64,000 nt of DNA from Limnephilus marmoratus (lineage: Eukaryota > Arthropoda > Insecta > Trichoptera > Limnephilidae): the NCBI GenBank assembly GCA_917880885.1, contig OU862915.1, positions 35,472,676 through 35,536,675 of the forward strand, given 5' to 3'. The translations under genes were made by a program, and so were the position numbers. Shown one piece after another: positions 1 through 11,648 of the stretch; position 1 is the first letter of the stretch, and each line of letters starts with the position of its first letter. The notes under the pieces were generated by a model, which saw only the letters and a program-made list of their open reading frames with translations, ran no database searches and had not been told where the DNA came from.

Positions 1-450
1 AGGTCGCCTAGCCCCTTTGATATTCCAACAGTTGTTTGGAACACGTGTTTAAAAATTATAATATATACACATTGTACATACATCTAAGTATAATACATTT
101 ACCTGTTCAAATTACGCTTCTTGTGTTAACCGTTAAAACCGTTCATTTCTATATCATCTCAATCCAGTTCCAGTAAAACGAATAGAGCTTAGTGGAATCC
201 ATAAGTGAAACTGTTATCCACGTTCTCTGTGCAGAATAACTTGCTTTAAATTCATACACAAAATCACAATTTTTAACCTTATATCAGTGACTCCTGCATA
301 TTTACTTGTCATCCTCGTTTTGACAGCTGTGATTGGTTGTAATCGCCGCCATTTCTTCTCGCAGCCTTGTCATTGGCTTATTGCTGTCACCGCCCATTCT
401 TATTGGCCGTGATAACGTAAACAACTTCTAAAATATTTTAACAACTTGAA
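1..450 (+). other. Probable 5' untranslated part of the LINE that follows
   Basis: No ORF or recognisable motif. The segment leads directly into the LINE ORF1 start at 451, so it is probably the 5' UTR or promoter of that element. I could not find the 5' end or a target-site duplication; the element may begin outside the window. Confidence 0.4.
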
Positions 451-1224
451 ATGCCTCCTAAGAAGTTGCAGTCTGATGACTCCGAATTATTAAAGCATAT
501 CGATCTAAAATTCGACAGCTTTCAAATGTCTTTTAAATCTGAACTCCGAGACCTCATAGAGACAATAGATTTTATGTCAAAAAAAATCGACGATTACGAA
601 GGAAAACTAAAAACTATGGACCTTCATCTAAAAGAAGAAAAAACAAAGTCAGTTAGGCTTGAAGGCGAGATTGCTGATCTCAAGAAAATTGTAAATCACC
701 TCGACATAAGGAATAGTAACCACGACTAACAGCTGCTCGAAAATAATATTGAAATCTTCGGAATCCCAGAAAAAACCAACGAGGATCCTGCTGACATCAT
801 CTTGAAAGTTGCAACTAACGTGGGATATACAATAAACAGAGAAGATATTCTTTACGCCAGCAGGGTGAAAATACACCAACATCCTCTACCCGATGGTCCT
901 GGACCTGTTACCCCCCGTGACCCCCGCCCCCAAAACATTGTGGCCAAATTTGCTAGCAAGAAATTGAAGGACGAATTGATTGCTGCCATCAAAAAGAAGA
1001 AGGGACTCAATTGCAGTAGTATAGGTTTAGTCGGAGGAAAAATATTTATTAACGACCATCTCACACGAAAAAATAAATATTTATTATGGTCCGCGAAAGA
1101 GTTTAAAATCGCTAACAACTTTAGTTTTTTATGGGTGCGAAACTCCAAGATATACCTAAGAAAGAACGAAACCTCTCCTGCAATCCTGATATCTTGCCCT
1201 GTGCAATTATCAAACCTGGTATAA
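451..1224 (+). pseudogene. LINE ORF1 protein with coiled coil and FP-like domain, one in-frame stop
   Basis: This is the first ORF of a non-LTR retrotransposon. Such ORF1 proteins bind element RNA and form the ribonucleoprotein. The first 92 codons are rich in K, E, L and I with heptad-like spacing, which suggests a coiled coil. A TAA at 727-729 interrupts the frame; the same frame then reopens and runs to 1224. The downstream part (EIFGIPEK, then YASRVK, IVAKFASKKLKDEL, IFINDHLTRKN and FLWVRNSKIYLRKNE) matches the pattern I know from the baculovirus FP25K-like domain found in many insect retroelement ORF1 proteins. No zinc knuckle is visible. ORF2 begins about 260 bases downstream. A single stop in an otherwise open frame suggests a recently inactivated copy, a natural variant or a sequencing error. 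Confidence 0.8.
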
Positions 1225-1483
1225 CTATAAAAACTTCTACCCTTCCTATCCAATTCACTTATGTTTCTTTAAATCATAATTACCTACCCTTTACTCCAGC
1301 GCACACATCACATCATAACAACACATTCATTATATCGGTATCAACAGCTAAAATGTTCAACAACCATACCTACATACTTGCTCATTCAGTATATTATCAT
1401 TATCCAGCGATACACTCGCCGAATGCATATTCCAGTGGACTTGTGGCAGACAATAATAAATCGGTAATTTACTTCATTCTCCA

Positions 1484-4312
1484 ATGTCTGAAAAAATAAT
1501 AATTTTCTACCAAAATGCACTTGGCCTTTGTACTAAAACGAACGAGTTTTATCACAATGTTCTGATAAATGAATTCGATATAATTTTAATTACTGAAACT
1601 TGGTTAGTAGACAGTATATCTGATAACGAGCTCTTCGACCCCAGGTACAATGTTTACAGAAAAGACAGAGACACGTCCCTCACGGGTAAAACCAAAGGAG
1701 GTGGTGTCGCAATTGGTATTAAAAAAAAATTTACTGCACATTCACACGAGTCATGGAGCTCGGAAGCTGAGGACATTTGGATTTCAATAGTACTAAGAGA
1801 CCCAAAACGTCGTATATTTAATATTCACATCTGTTGTTCGTACTTACCCGGAATCGGTCCAAAGCTCTCAAACACTCAGCGATTATCTCTTCTCAACAGT
1901 CATACGTCCAGAATATTCGATCTAACCACAAACTATCCAAATGATATCTTCCTTTTAATTGGAGACTACAACATGCCTAATATCAGCTGGAACACCACAC
2001 ATCATCCCCGCGGTACTGATCTTTGCTCCACCACCCTCCTTAACTGCCTATCTTATTCGGATTTAAAACAATATAACCACATTCCAAATAGGCATGGTAG
2101 AACACTTGACTTAGTGCTCTGTAACACTGCCGACTCCCCTCTGGTTCAGGAGGACACACATCACATATCCCTAATAGTCGAACTTAATATTTACGCCCCT
2201 ACTTCTACTTCCCAGCCCCAAACGATCAAATTATTCAATAAAGTCAACTATGACCTAGTCAACGACGCTCTGTCAAAAACTGACTGGTCTTCTGTCTTAA
2301 ACGCACAAGACGTCAACACGGCGGTTAACAGTATTTACTTAATCATTGAGGCCGTAATTGATAACTTTGTTCCAAAGAAAATTCTGAAAACAAACAAATT
2401 CCCAACGTGGTACTCATCGGCTCTTATCAATATTACAAAAGAAAAGCTCAAATTTTTTCGAGCCTGGAAACGCCACAAGAACCCACTAGATTACCAAACT
2501 TTTTCACTGCTCCGAAAACGACAAAAGAAAATCGCTACTCTCACATACCACAATTATATTTCACACTTAGAACATGCTATACAAAATAATGTAAAAAAAA
2601 TATGGAGCTTTGTCAAAACGCAAAGAAAATCTCCTTCCATACCCGAACACCTAACATATGGCTCGAGAATCGCACACAATAGTAAGGAGATTACCGATCT
2701 ATTTGCTGACTATTTCTCTACCGTCTTCACTGATCACACCCAAAATTTAGCATCTGATATTCATGAACCTGATCCGCTGAATAACATATCTATGTCCTCA
2801 ATTACAATCAACGACGACATTACCTACAAATATCTATCATCCATTGACATTAACAAAGGACCTGGTTTAGATAGTTTGCCTGGTATCTTCATACGTAACT
2901 GTAGTAAATATATCACTCCTCCGGTCAGTGCAATTTTAAAAAAATTACTAAGTGAAGGTACGTTTCCTCATAAGTGAAAGTCTGCCGTAATAACCCCCAT
3001 TTTTAAAAAGGGTGACAAACATGACGTGACAAACTACAGACCTATCTCTCAACTTCCCATCTTAAGTAAAATTCTTGAAAAAATCGTTTACGACCAACTT
3101 TACCCGACTATCACCACAACAATTTCACAGAACCAACACGGATTCATGAAAAATCGGTCTATAACATCTAACCTTGCCCTATTTTTCAACTATTTGCAGA
3201 GCAATATGGACGAAAGGGTGCAGGTCGATGCTATGTACACCGACTTCTCAAAGGCCTTCGACCGCGTTATCCACTCAATTCTGTTAAATAAACTCACTCG
3301 TCTTGGAATACACGGTGACTTATTTAGATGGATTAAATCATACATTAGCAATCGTAGTCAAGTTATCTCAATAAATGGAGTTTTATCTAAAATAATCAAC
3401 GTAACCTCGGGAGTCCCTCAGGGTTCCCACCTTGGTCCGCTCTTCTTTAATATATACTTAAACGACATAGGCTCATGTTTCCAATACTCTAAATTTTTAT
3501 TGTTTGCAGATGACATGAAAATTTACAAAACGGTTCGCTCTCTATTGGACTGTAAAGAGCTACAAAGTGACTTAGATAGGCTCTGCAACTATTGCACAGC
3601 TAATAATTTAGACCTCAATGTTTCTAAATGCCACACTATGTCCTTTACTAGAAACAAGCATCAAATTAACTTCTCATATTCACTCTGCGATGAACCCGTG
3701 ATCTCAAAAAATGAATGTAAGGACCTTGGAGTCTATTTAGATAGTAAACTTATACTTAAAACGCATATTGATTCAATCACCGATAGATCTTACAAAATGT
3801 TGGGTTTTATACTACGTGTGAGTAAATTATTTAGAAATCCACATACTCTAGTAATGCTTTACTCCTCACTAGTCAGAAGTCCACTGGAATTTGCATCGCC
3901 TGTCTGGAATCCCAAATACACCCAATACGTCAACAACATAGAGCGCATACAAAATAAATTTATTAAGTATCTCGGTTATAAATACAACAATAATTACATC
4001 TGCACTCTCCAATCCCTGAAATCCAGGCGAACGGTAGCTGACATGACATTTCTCCATAAAATTATACATAACGAAATAGACTGCCCAGAACTTCTATCCC
4101 AAATAAATTTTAACATCCCATCTAAAAGAACTCGCCACGCCAACCTTTTTTACACAACCAGTAATAATACGAACGCTGCAGCCAACTCCCCCATTTCCCG
4201 CATCCTTCAAAGTTTCAACTCTATTCAAAAAACCACAAAAACAGATATATTTTTTGATTCCCTCCCTCTATTTAAGAAAAACATTTTTAGCACACTGAAC
4301 TCGCACACATAA
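1484..4312 (+). pseudogene. LINE ORF2: AP-like endonuclease plus reverse transcriptase, one in-frame stop
   Basis: This is the enzymatic ORF of the LINE. The first 497 codons carry an exonuclease-endonuclease-phosphatase fold: FYQNALGL near the start, ITETWL, GGGVAIGI, GDYNMPNISW and HGRTLDLVL. The target-nicking function follows from the family. A TGA at 2975-2977 breaks the frame just before the usual pre-RT motif; the same frame continues as 3026-4312. The RT part shows NYRPISQLP, DFSKAFDRV, SGVPQGSHLGPLFF and FADDMKIY (catalytic DD). The C-terminal tail is typical of Jockey/CR1-type LINEs. ATG 1484 is the natural start because the endonuclease strand begins directly after it. Both domains look complete, so the copy is full length or nearly so. 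I do not assign the exact clade. Confidence 0.85.
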
Positions 4313-4562
4313 CACACACATCCACACACCCTCTCACACCCTCATTTACACACATACAAACACTCTCCCACACCCCTCTCCTTCAATAAGTTACTAACTA
4401 AATTTAGGTAAAATGTATTATTTATCACATCAAAATTTAAGTATGTAACAGCGACATGTCATTGGTACCAATTATTGTATTAATTCTATAACTTTGTAAA
4501 TATTTCCCATTATGTAATAATGTACTGTTTGTTTCTGCAAAATAAAAATAAAAAAATAAAAA

Positions 4563-5222
4563 TAATCAACTCAGTGATGTTTCCTGACAAGGAGCCAGCT
4601 CAGCCCAGATGTGTAACCCGTAAGGGATAAAGTACGTAAACCTTATGTAATTAGACATCAAATCATCCCATTTCATTATATTTTAGAATCATTATCTTTG
4701 AGTTCACAAAGAGATTTAGGTTTTTTTCCTGGAAGCGTCGAGTCATAAATAAATTATCAAGTTATTCAAAAGCGACAACAGATCTTTTATTTTATTATAA
4801 CCCTATCTGTATTTATTCTATCAATGACTAAGCGATAGTTGTCTTGAATCGAGTCTGTGAACGAACTGTGCACACGAGACCTTGCCGATCGAGCTAGCAG
4901 AAGAGGCTTGTGAGTATAAAGTTGGTTAGTATTTAAATTGAACATTGTGTTGTTATTTATTATTAATTTGCCTATAAGTCTGTAATGTATTGTACATACG
5001 ATGTATTGTAAGGAGTTAATTCTAAATTAAGTACAGTGAGTAGATAAAGATAATTATATTTGTTTGTGTGATCGTGTTTTGTGCTGCTGTTTGTCGAAAT
5101 TAAATGCTTGTGCTTGTTTATGTCGAAATTAAATGCTTGATGTGAAAAATCCCCCGCATGCCTTTTTCCAACCCCGTAAGCGAATTTTTATTCTACTCGA
5201 TGAAATTTTGTATACTCGGTGG
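4563..5222. other. No gene seen
   Basis: AT-rich sequence with no ORF, tRNA or inverted repeat that I could recognise. A short motif (TGTCGAAATTAAATGCTTG) occurs twice near 5092-5140. Confidence 0.5.
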
Positions 5223-5490
5223 TCCAAATTAGAGGAAAATCACTGTTTATGTCTGATTTTTAAAAACTCTGCGTTAAACTGGGCAACGCTATGATTTATG
5301 CAGTATAAACTATCTAAATGCATAAAGAAGAGTCCCAGCGCAGTTTTTTTTTTTAAATAAAAATGTACACTTTTATTCCGAGATTGATGAAGTTTTGCAC
5401 ACATGACCTTCAAAATCTGAAATAGGTCACTGACCTTCAAAACCTGAAAAAGATCACTGACCATCAAAGCCTGAAGAAGATCAACATTTC
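5223..5490 (+). repeat. Helitron-like fragments, 3' end followed by a 5' end
   Basis: Bases 5223-5290 resemble the 3' end of the family seen at 11346-11430 (a 'gtctgattt' stretch, then GGGCAACG). About 20 bases later a new 5' end starts at 5313 (TCTAAATGCATAAAGAAGAG), matching the start of the copy at 9182. The line 'gagattgatgaagttttgcac' also recurs near 9260 and 10920. Assignment to Helitrons rests on the better copy at 9182-9444. Confidence 0.4.
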
Positions 5491-5624
5491 AAAAAAACCA
5501 TCCCATTCAATTTCCCACCCCTTACAGCAGAATTTGGCCCCAGCAACACCGAGTGGATCAGGAAGTAATTCCATAAAACAGAAAACCGCCTATCCCGGTC
5601 AAGGTTTGCCAATTATTTTTATAC

Positions 5625-5960
5625 TAGCAGACCCGGCAACACGTTTCTGTGGCTAACGAAATACAACGCCACGCCATTTCCCAACCTTTATAACCAGCGC
5701 TACCTGTAAAAAAAAATCCACACAGCTCGCTTGCTAGCCCGCTGCCCGCTGCCCGCTGCCCGCTGCCCACGCACGCTTGCCAACCCGCAGGAACCAATTT
5801 ACACAAAACCTTGACAAATTATATACCTAATAACCTTCCTCATAATTTACTATATATATTGGTGAAACCGCATTAAAAGATCTAATCGCACAAATAGAGG
5901 GAGGGAGCGACTTTATTTTTTACTACGTAAAGGTAAAACGAAAAAGGGAAGAATTAAAAA
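5625..5960 (-). repeat. Helitron-like 3' end (minus strand)
   Basis: Read on the minus strand, the sequence ends GCCGGGTCTGCTAG followed by T. A CTAG end before T, with a GC-rich stem just upstream, is the Helitron 3' signature. A sister end lies at about 56030. The stretch 5740-5775 holds four tandem copies of CCCGCTG. The 5' end of the element was not located. Confidence 0.35.
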
Positions 5961-5984
5961 AGTGAAGTTCATAATTTGCACAAG

Positions 5985-6205
5985 AGACCCAACTGCTCCC
6001 TACGGTCCGGAGCCAATAAGACTACAGCATTCCCAATTATTTTTGTATGAGGCTAAAGGTGGCGGTGAGGGAAAAAAGGTGTGAAGAGAAAGGTGGGGAA
6101 GCACCCGGATATTCAGATCTGACCACCAAACACGGCTTTAGCTATTTCAAAGAACGTTTCCATTCTGGAAGATGGTATTACACAACGGTGATAATGAAGA
6201 TTGTT
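5985..6205 (-). repeat. SINE-like family B copy
   Basis: Diverged minus-strand copy of family B. It shows the complement of the CCAGACGGGAGCAG end (near 5990), a purine-rich centre, the 'gatattcagatctgaccacca' block and an 'attctggaagatggta' block. Best reference copy: 41367-41755. Confidence 0.55.
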
Positions 6206-7155
6206 AGTTAAGAGACTTTTCCCTCGACCACGAAGGCGATTAGAAGAATTTCGTTTGTTAGAAATAAATAGACTTTACCATTTGTAATTTAAAAACTTAT
6301 TAGCGTAAAATAGATAATATTTTTCATAATAATATTCATATTAATATTAATATTTTTCATAAAGTTTACCATTTTTATTTTAAAAACTTAAGCAATATTA
6401 GCGTAAAATAGATAGTATTTTTCATAGCACCTGTCCGTTCATAATTTTAAAACCAGCAATAATATTTGACCTGCTGTCAAAAAGTGTTTTTCATTTTGAG
6501 ATGTGTTCAAAAACCGAAAATCTAATTAAAGTTGAATGTCATGCGGGCATATTTGTGGGCATTATTTTTGTGTCTAGTCTCGAGGGTTTCGTAGGTAAGT
6601 CAAATCATATCTCTCTATCACCGGATTCTACATTCACCGCCTCGCAAATTTATTAGCGAACAATACGCCCTCGTTTCCATCTCGCGAGGCTCCACTACCC
6701 AACTTTGTGACAGGCTCCCTCTCTGGATGATTCCGGGAATACTTCGGTACCTTCCCAGAACAAAACACCTGCAAATACATTATATTATTAACACAAAGCC
6801 AAGCCTTGTCCGGACTTGTCCGACAAAACTCCGATTATTTTGTTTGTTTTATTTTTGTCATTTTTCATTCGTGAAATTTTTAATTAAGAGAAGCAAAGAT
6901 TGAAGTTGTGATGTCATGTTTTTGAACAATGCTTCTAATGGGTAGAGCACTGTAGTCAAGGGTTAAAATAGACATAGTCTTCAATTGATTAAAAAAATAT
7001 AAAAAATCAATGGTTAAAGACTGTATAAGAAAAAAAGCTAAAAATAAGTTTTATTAATTTTATAATTATTATTTTTACGGTCTCGGCACGTAAATTTCGT
7101 TTGATTAATTATTTCAAATACCGTTTGACACTGATTTGATAAAATATAAAAAGGA
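6206..7155. other. No gene seen
   Basis: AT-rich. A duplicated stretch of about 60 bases ('acttattagcgtaaaatagata' near 6295 and again near 6390) is the only structure noted. Confidence 0.5.
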
Positions 7156-7545
7156 GTGTTCAGTAAGCCCTTGTGTAAGACCACCATTCAGAAATGAAAA
7201 GTTGCTTGAAATGACGTTTTTTATACTTGTACCTCCACACAAGAGGCCCTGAGAACAATCATTCCCTTCAGGTCCTACGTCATCTTTGGGGATGCAGTGT
7301 GGAGGAAATTTTGTTAGCTATGGCAGAGCTGTTGGTTATCCAAAAAATTGTTCCCGGGGTGGCGGTACCCATATCCGCCTTCCAAATTGAATCCCTTTAG
7401 CCGTATTAGGTGGCCAAATCTGAATAGCCATGTACCTACTTTCCAAATTCCGTCTCTCAATCATCTTCCCCTCACTTATATCTTCAGCTTTACATTGTCT
7501 AATTGGGGATGCCATAGTCTCACTTGCTCCAGATGATCGGCACCA
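7156..7545 (+). repeat. SINE-like family B copy split by a family A copy
   Basis: The family B head (TGTAAGACCACCATTCAGAA) lies at 7173-7192. Its body resumes at 7395 (CTGAATAGCCATGTACCTAC) and ends with the 'ggggatgccatagtctcact' block near 7505. The intervening 7233-7390 is a family A copy in the opposite orientation, so A inserted into B. Confidence 0.6.
7233..7390 (-). repeat. SINE family A, internally deleted
   Basis: It carries the 3' hairpin tail (CTCCACACAAGAGGCCCTGA ... GTGTGGAGG) joined directly to the family's 5' end (complement of GGTATGGGTACCGCCACC near 7360). The central 300 or so bases of the family are missing. Confidence 0.6.
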
Positions 7546-7843
7546 GTTTCGATTTTTGTGGATTATGTTTATGTTTTGTTTGGGAATTAATATTTATTCT
7601 ATGGCAATGAATTGTTCCCTTCCCCTCTCCCCGTTTATCCACCAGTACTTCATTGTTTGCAATCAACCAGAGTGACAACGGTCTCCTCGTGAATTTTTAA
7701 ATCGCATATGAAAAGGCATCGCAAGATAACTTTGGAATTCATCATATTCGTTTTAAAATCGTTCAAAAGCGTAGTGAACTATACGCAGAGAAGTCATCTC
7801 ACCTTTCCGTGTAATAAATTGCAGAGAATTCATCTCACCTTTA
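7546..7843. other. No gene seen
   Basis: No ORF or repeat recognised. A short direct repeat ('gcagagaa.tcatctcaccttt') occurs near 7785 and 7820, just before the inverted-repeat cluster. Confidence 0.45.
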
Positions 7844-8622
7844 GAGCTCGTTCACATTGAGCATATAAATATAAAAGATCATAGCACGCCACATATCGCT
7901 CTCCATACAATCCCTTCAGACCGTTCACACCTGAGCGCTTTATGCGCACATCAACCATAGACAATGCACATCTTATGCCGTAAGGGGTGTTCAGACATAT
8001 AATATAACCGCTAGCAGGTATCTGCTGAATCGCGAGCGCTTATGTTTCGAGCCGTTCACACGGCGCAGATAAAATATTTTATACTATGGTAGGAGAGGGG
8101 GTCAGTTGAATTAGCGAGCGGCCACGGAGTGCGCATTTTTTGTACTGAATCTATGAATTGACATCTGTCACCCACCGGTCTTGGCAGCTCCCTAATTAAA
8201 ATGACCCCCTCTCCTGTTTTCGTCGGAGTGGGGGCGCTTAACTGTTGGCATATCATATAAGATGTGCATTGTCTATGGTTGATGTGCGCGTAAAGCGCTC
8301 AGGTGTGAACGGTCTGAAGGGATTGTATGGAGAGCGATATGTGGCGTGCTATGATCTTTTATATTTATATGCTCAATGTGAACGAGCTCGTAACCGCTCC
8401 TGAGGCGATATGCCAACAGTTAAGCGCCCCCCACTCCGACGAAAACAGGAGAGGGGGTCATTTTAATTACGGAGCTGCCAAGACCGGTGGGTGACAGATG
8501 TCAAGTTCATAGATTCAGTACAAAAAATGCGCACTCCGTGGCCGCTCGCTAATTCAATTGACCCCCTCTCCTACCATAGGAAGAAATATTTTATCTGCGC
8601 CGTGTGAACGGCTCGAAACATA
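7844..8622. repeat. Two interleaved inverted repeats (order A-B-A'-B')
   Basis: Segment A (7844-7976) is the near-perfect reverse complement of A' (8257-8389). Segment B (8041-8253) is the near-perfect reverse complement of B' (8408-8622). The two pairs overlap, so both stems cannot be nested. Ends carry the motif CGTTCACAC or its complement GTGTGAACG, repeated in A, B, A' and B'. This suggests related MITE ends, perhaps two MITEs that inserted or recombined into each other. No transposase is present. Confidence 0.8.
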
Positions 8623-9181
8623 AAATTTTGAACAAAATACTGTAGCGGGCCGACATTCGGCATTTGACGAAGATCGATCAATTGTAAAAAATTCACAATG
8701 GTACTAAGATCAAATTTGACAGCTGTTAAAATATTTAAAGATAAAAGTATGCTTATCATTTTTTCGCGCTTGTCAATAAACGTATTAAAAAGGTTTTAAA
8801 AATAAAGTCTTAAAAAAGTATTTTTACACAGAAACAATTTTGATAACAACGTGAGTATTCAGCATTCACAAGTGGTATCCAGAAAATCCTTTATTTATTC
8901 GTACAGGTGGCTTTCGTTTGCCGGTTTTTACTTCGATCGGAGCTTGCGTTACAAAGCTTGCAAATTATATACTAGTTTTAATTTGAGTTTTTCACGACCC
9001 TAAGTATTATCGTGATTTATGTTTGTGGCATTCTGCCGTTTTACCTACCTGATTCATTAACAATCGCTTTTGGATAGCGTTAGAGTGTTCCTCATCAGGG
9101 CAGATGTACAATCTTTTTGTGATGATTAAAAAAGATCCAGTAAAGTGAAAAATAGTAATCTGTTAACTATTTCTTTACATA
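8623..9181. other. No gene seen
   Basis: AT-rich sequence without an ORF or a repeat that I can name. Confidence 0.5.
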
Positions 9182-9444
9182 TCTAAATATATAAAGAAGA
9201 GTATCTGTCGCGGGCTGTCGCGTTTTATTTTTATAAAAAAAAACTACAATTCTATTCCTCCAAAGTTTGACGAAATTTTGCACCTTGACCTGTTTGTTAA
9301 TTTTTTTTACTGATATAATCTATTTGTAAACTACATTGAACATATATTTTATTATTATTATTATTATTAAACAAGAGTCAGATCACTATCTACGTTTGAT
9401 TTATAAAAATGTCTTCATAAAGCACAAGCAACGCCGGGAGCTAA
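9182..9444 (+). mobile_element. Small non-autonomous Helitron-like element
   Basis: It starts with TC directly after an A (A 9181 | TC 9182) and ends AACGCCGGGAGCTAA directly before T 9445. The A|TC ... CTRR|T layout fits Helitron ends. An internal (TTA)n tract lies at 9347-9369. There is no Rep/helicase coding. Related pieces lie near 5313, 10905 and 11346-11430. Confidence 0.5.
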
Positions 9445-9630
9445 TATAAAGGGAATAACCAGACACAACCGGAAATAAGTAATTTTTAAATAAAATTCTA
9501 GATGTATTAACTCCTTTCAACAAAAAAGCAAACATTGATTTTAAAAGATTGTTCTTTTATCCAGTAGAGTAATGTTTAAAATTTCGAGAAAATATGTATA
9601 TTTTGAATAGAATAAGGTTATACCGTAGGT

Positions 9631-10330
9631 CATGGTCTCCCAAACTTTTTCTGCAATGGAACATTTTGCAAACCCATACATTTTAACGGAACACTAGACT
9701 TATTTTTTAAGTTGGGTGTAAAGCACTCTTTTTAGGGTGAATTGCCTATTTTAAAAATTCCTAATAGTAAAAATTAAAAAAAAAAAAGTTGTTAAACACA
9801 TCGCTCACTCCTTTTAATAACGTCTTATATCAAAAAACTTGATTTTTCAGGGAAGCGTTTTTAAAGTTTAAAAATAGAATAAAATGTATTAAAAATAAAT
9901 ATCAAGTCAGCAATTGAATTTTTTTAATGCAGCAGATCTTCTTGGATAAAAACTGAAGTTTTTTCTCTGTTTGAATAATATTAAGAATATTTTTTTCTGC
10001 CTATTTTTAACATGCATGAAAGTCCTAGAAGGACAGCCTCTTATATTAAAAAAAAAACACAAAAAATTGTGTACTGCTGGCAGGACGTACATTCGTCGAA
10101 TTGTCCTTCCGGAAGTTCCTTCCAGCAGGACAAGGGTTTGGACGTTCTATCATTAAGAACTATTGTGAAATATTTATACAAATAATAATTTCTTGTGAAT
10201 AATTTCAGTGGTGTTGAAATATTAACATGTGTATATTATATTAAATGAAATTCTCACAAATTGCCGCGGAACCCCTATTCAGGTTCGGCGGAACCCTGGT
10301 GTTCCGCGGAACACAGTTTGGGAAACCCTG
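9631..10330. mobile_element. hAT-like non-autonomous element
   Basis: The left end CATGGTCTCCCAAACT and the reverse complement of the right end, CAGGGTTTCCCAAACT, are terminal inverted repeats (14 of 16 match). CAGGG...CAAACT ends are common in hAT elements. A second inner copy of the end motif (GGAACACAGTTTGGG with 'ttccgcggaacac') strengthens this. The expected 8-bp duplication is not clear: the flanks match only partly. No transposase is visible, so this is a MITE-type copy. Confidence 0.6.
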
Positions 10331-10900
10331 GCAGATGTGTTATTTTTTTTCAAACTATATTTTGTATTATACAGCACACATTTCAAATCATATAATCATG
10401 CAGTAAAATTAACCAATAAATTATCCGAAATCTACATTTCAGAATTTTAATTTTCGTTCAAATAAAATCATTCAAAAAAAGATTCGCACCCGTGTTTTGG
10501 GCCGAAAATACTTTTGTTTGGCAATTTTTTACGGTCTTATAAATTAATATTTTCTGATTTTTTTTACAATCTCTTTTTGCTTAGACATTATTGAAAAATT
10601 ATAAATATTTATGATAAAAAAATAATTACAAAAGCACATAATTTTAATTGTTTTATCATTACGCATTTGAGCATTTTTTAATGTAGATAGGTTATGAAAG
10701 CAAATTTTTAATGAAATAAAATCAAGTCATTACTTAAAAATGTTGGTACGGAGAAAAATAAATCTTCTCATCAGAACCGCCCTGTACAGTCGCAAGAGTG
10801 AAGTCGCGTGTCTATCTTTCGACGAAATATGAATTCTCGGCCGCTGGTCAATGGCCCTAAAATAAGAATGCCTGTGGTTTTGGGTTTTGTAGGTATTAAT
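10331..10900. other. No gene seen
   Basis: AT-rich, no feature recognised. Confidence 0.45.
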
Positions 10901-11430
10901 TTAATTTACAGATTTATTTTGAGATTGATGAAATTTTGCACGCTTAACCTTCAAAACAAAAGGAAGGTCATTCATTATCGACTTGAGAAAATCGCTCCCA
11001 CTGCCGTACTCAGCCTATAAGCAGAACTATGATATTTTATGTGTATGAACTCTGTGTCCATTTATGTTGCACATGTCACACAAACTACACATCTGTGAGT
11101 ATATTTTAAAAAGAAAAAGAAAATAGAAACATAAGAAACATTATTATAGCGTGTAATGTGTTATATTTAAATGCCTCTACAATTCTTCAAAGCTACTGTT
11201 AAACTAAATTAAATCCCTGCAACCTCGGAACATGCTCAGCCGAATGAGGTGGTTTATACAAAACGAAAAGTGTGTGTACGTATTATATCTTAGTTAATAA
11301 AGACTTTCTAGACATTCAAAAAACGATTAAAAGAAAATTTATATTATCATAGAAAATTACTGTCTACATCTGATTTCGAAAAAAAAAATCATCAAGTCCG
11401 GGCAACGCCGGGCACCTTGGCTTGTTAGTA
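10901..11430 (+). repeat. Helitron-like fragment with GC hairpin end
   Basis: The 'gagattgatgaaattttgcac' block near 10920 and the end block CCGGGCAACGCCGGG at 11399-11413 (a short hairpin) match the family of 9182-9444. The end reads CTTG before T instead of CTAG or CTAA, so it is either decayed or slightly misplaced. Confidence 0.4.
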
Positions 11431-11648
11431 GTATTTTTTTTGCATATAATTGAACGCGTGACGTCTGAATAAAAGCGAACAAAACACACAAAACTTGCCA
11501 ACATAGATATTATGATAGCGTATTTAAATATCAAATGTTATGAATAGTCTGTAACTATTTACAAGAAGAATCTTCGAATGAGTGCCTCTAGCTAACGAAC
11601 TGCGTTGTTTGTGTAAACTTTATAACAGCTCAACACGGACGGTAAAAC

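Larger units (their letters stand above)
1..4562 (+). mobile_element. Near-complete two-ORF LINE (Jockey/CR1 group)
   Basis: The unit holds a presumed 5' UTR, ORF1, ORF2, a 3' UTR of about 230 bases with CA-rich low-complexity sequence (4313-4375), and an A/TAAA-rich tail ending near 4562. The start is not resolved and I saw no target-site duplication. Only two nonsense codons separate it from an intact element. A related but diverged C-terminal fragment lies at 55262-55830 on the minus strand. Confidence 0.75.

Noticed and set aside
852..1253. 133-codon minus-strand frame
   Set aside because: Shadow of LINE ORF1; composition and lack of motifs do not support a gene.
8056..8256. 66-codon minus-strand frame
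   Set aside because: Lies within segment B of the inverted repeats; no protein features.
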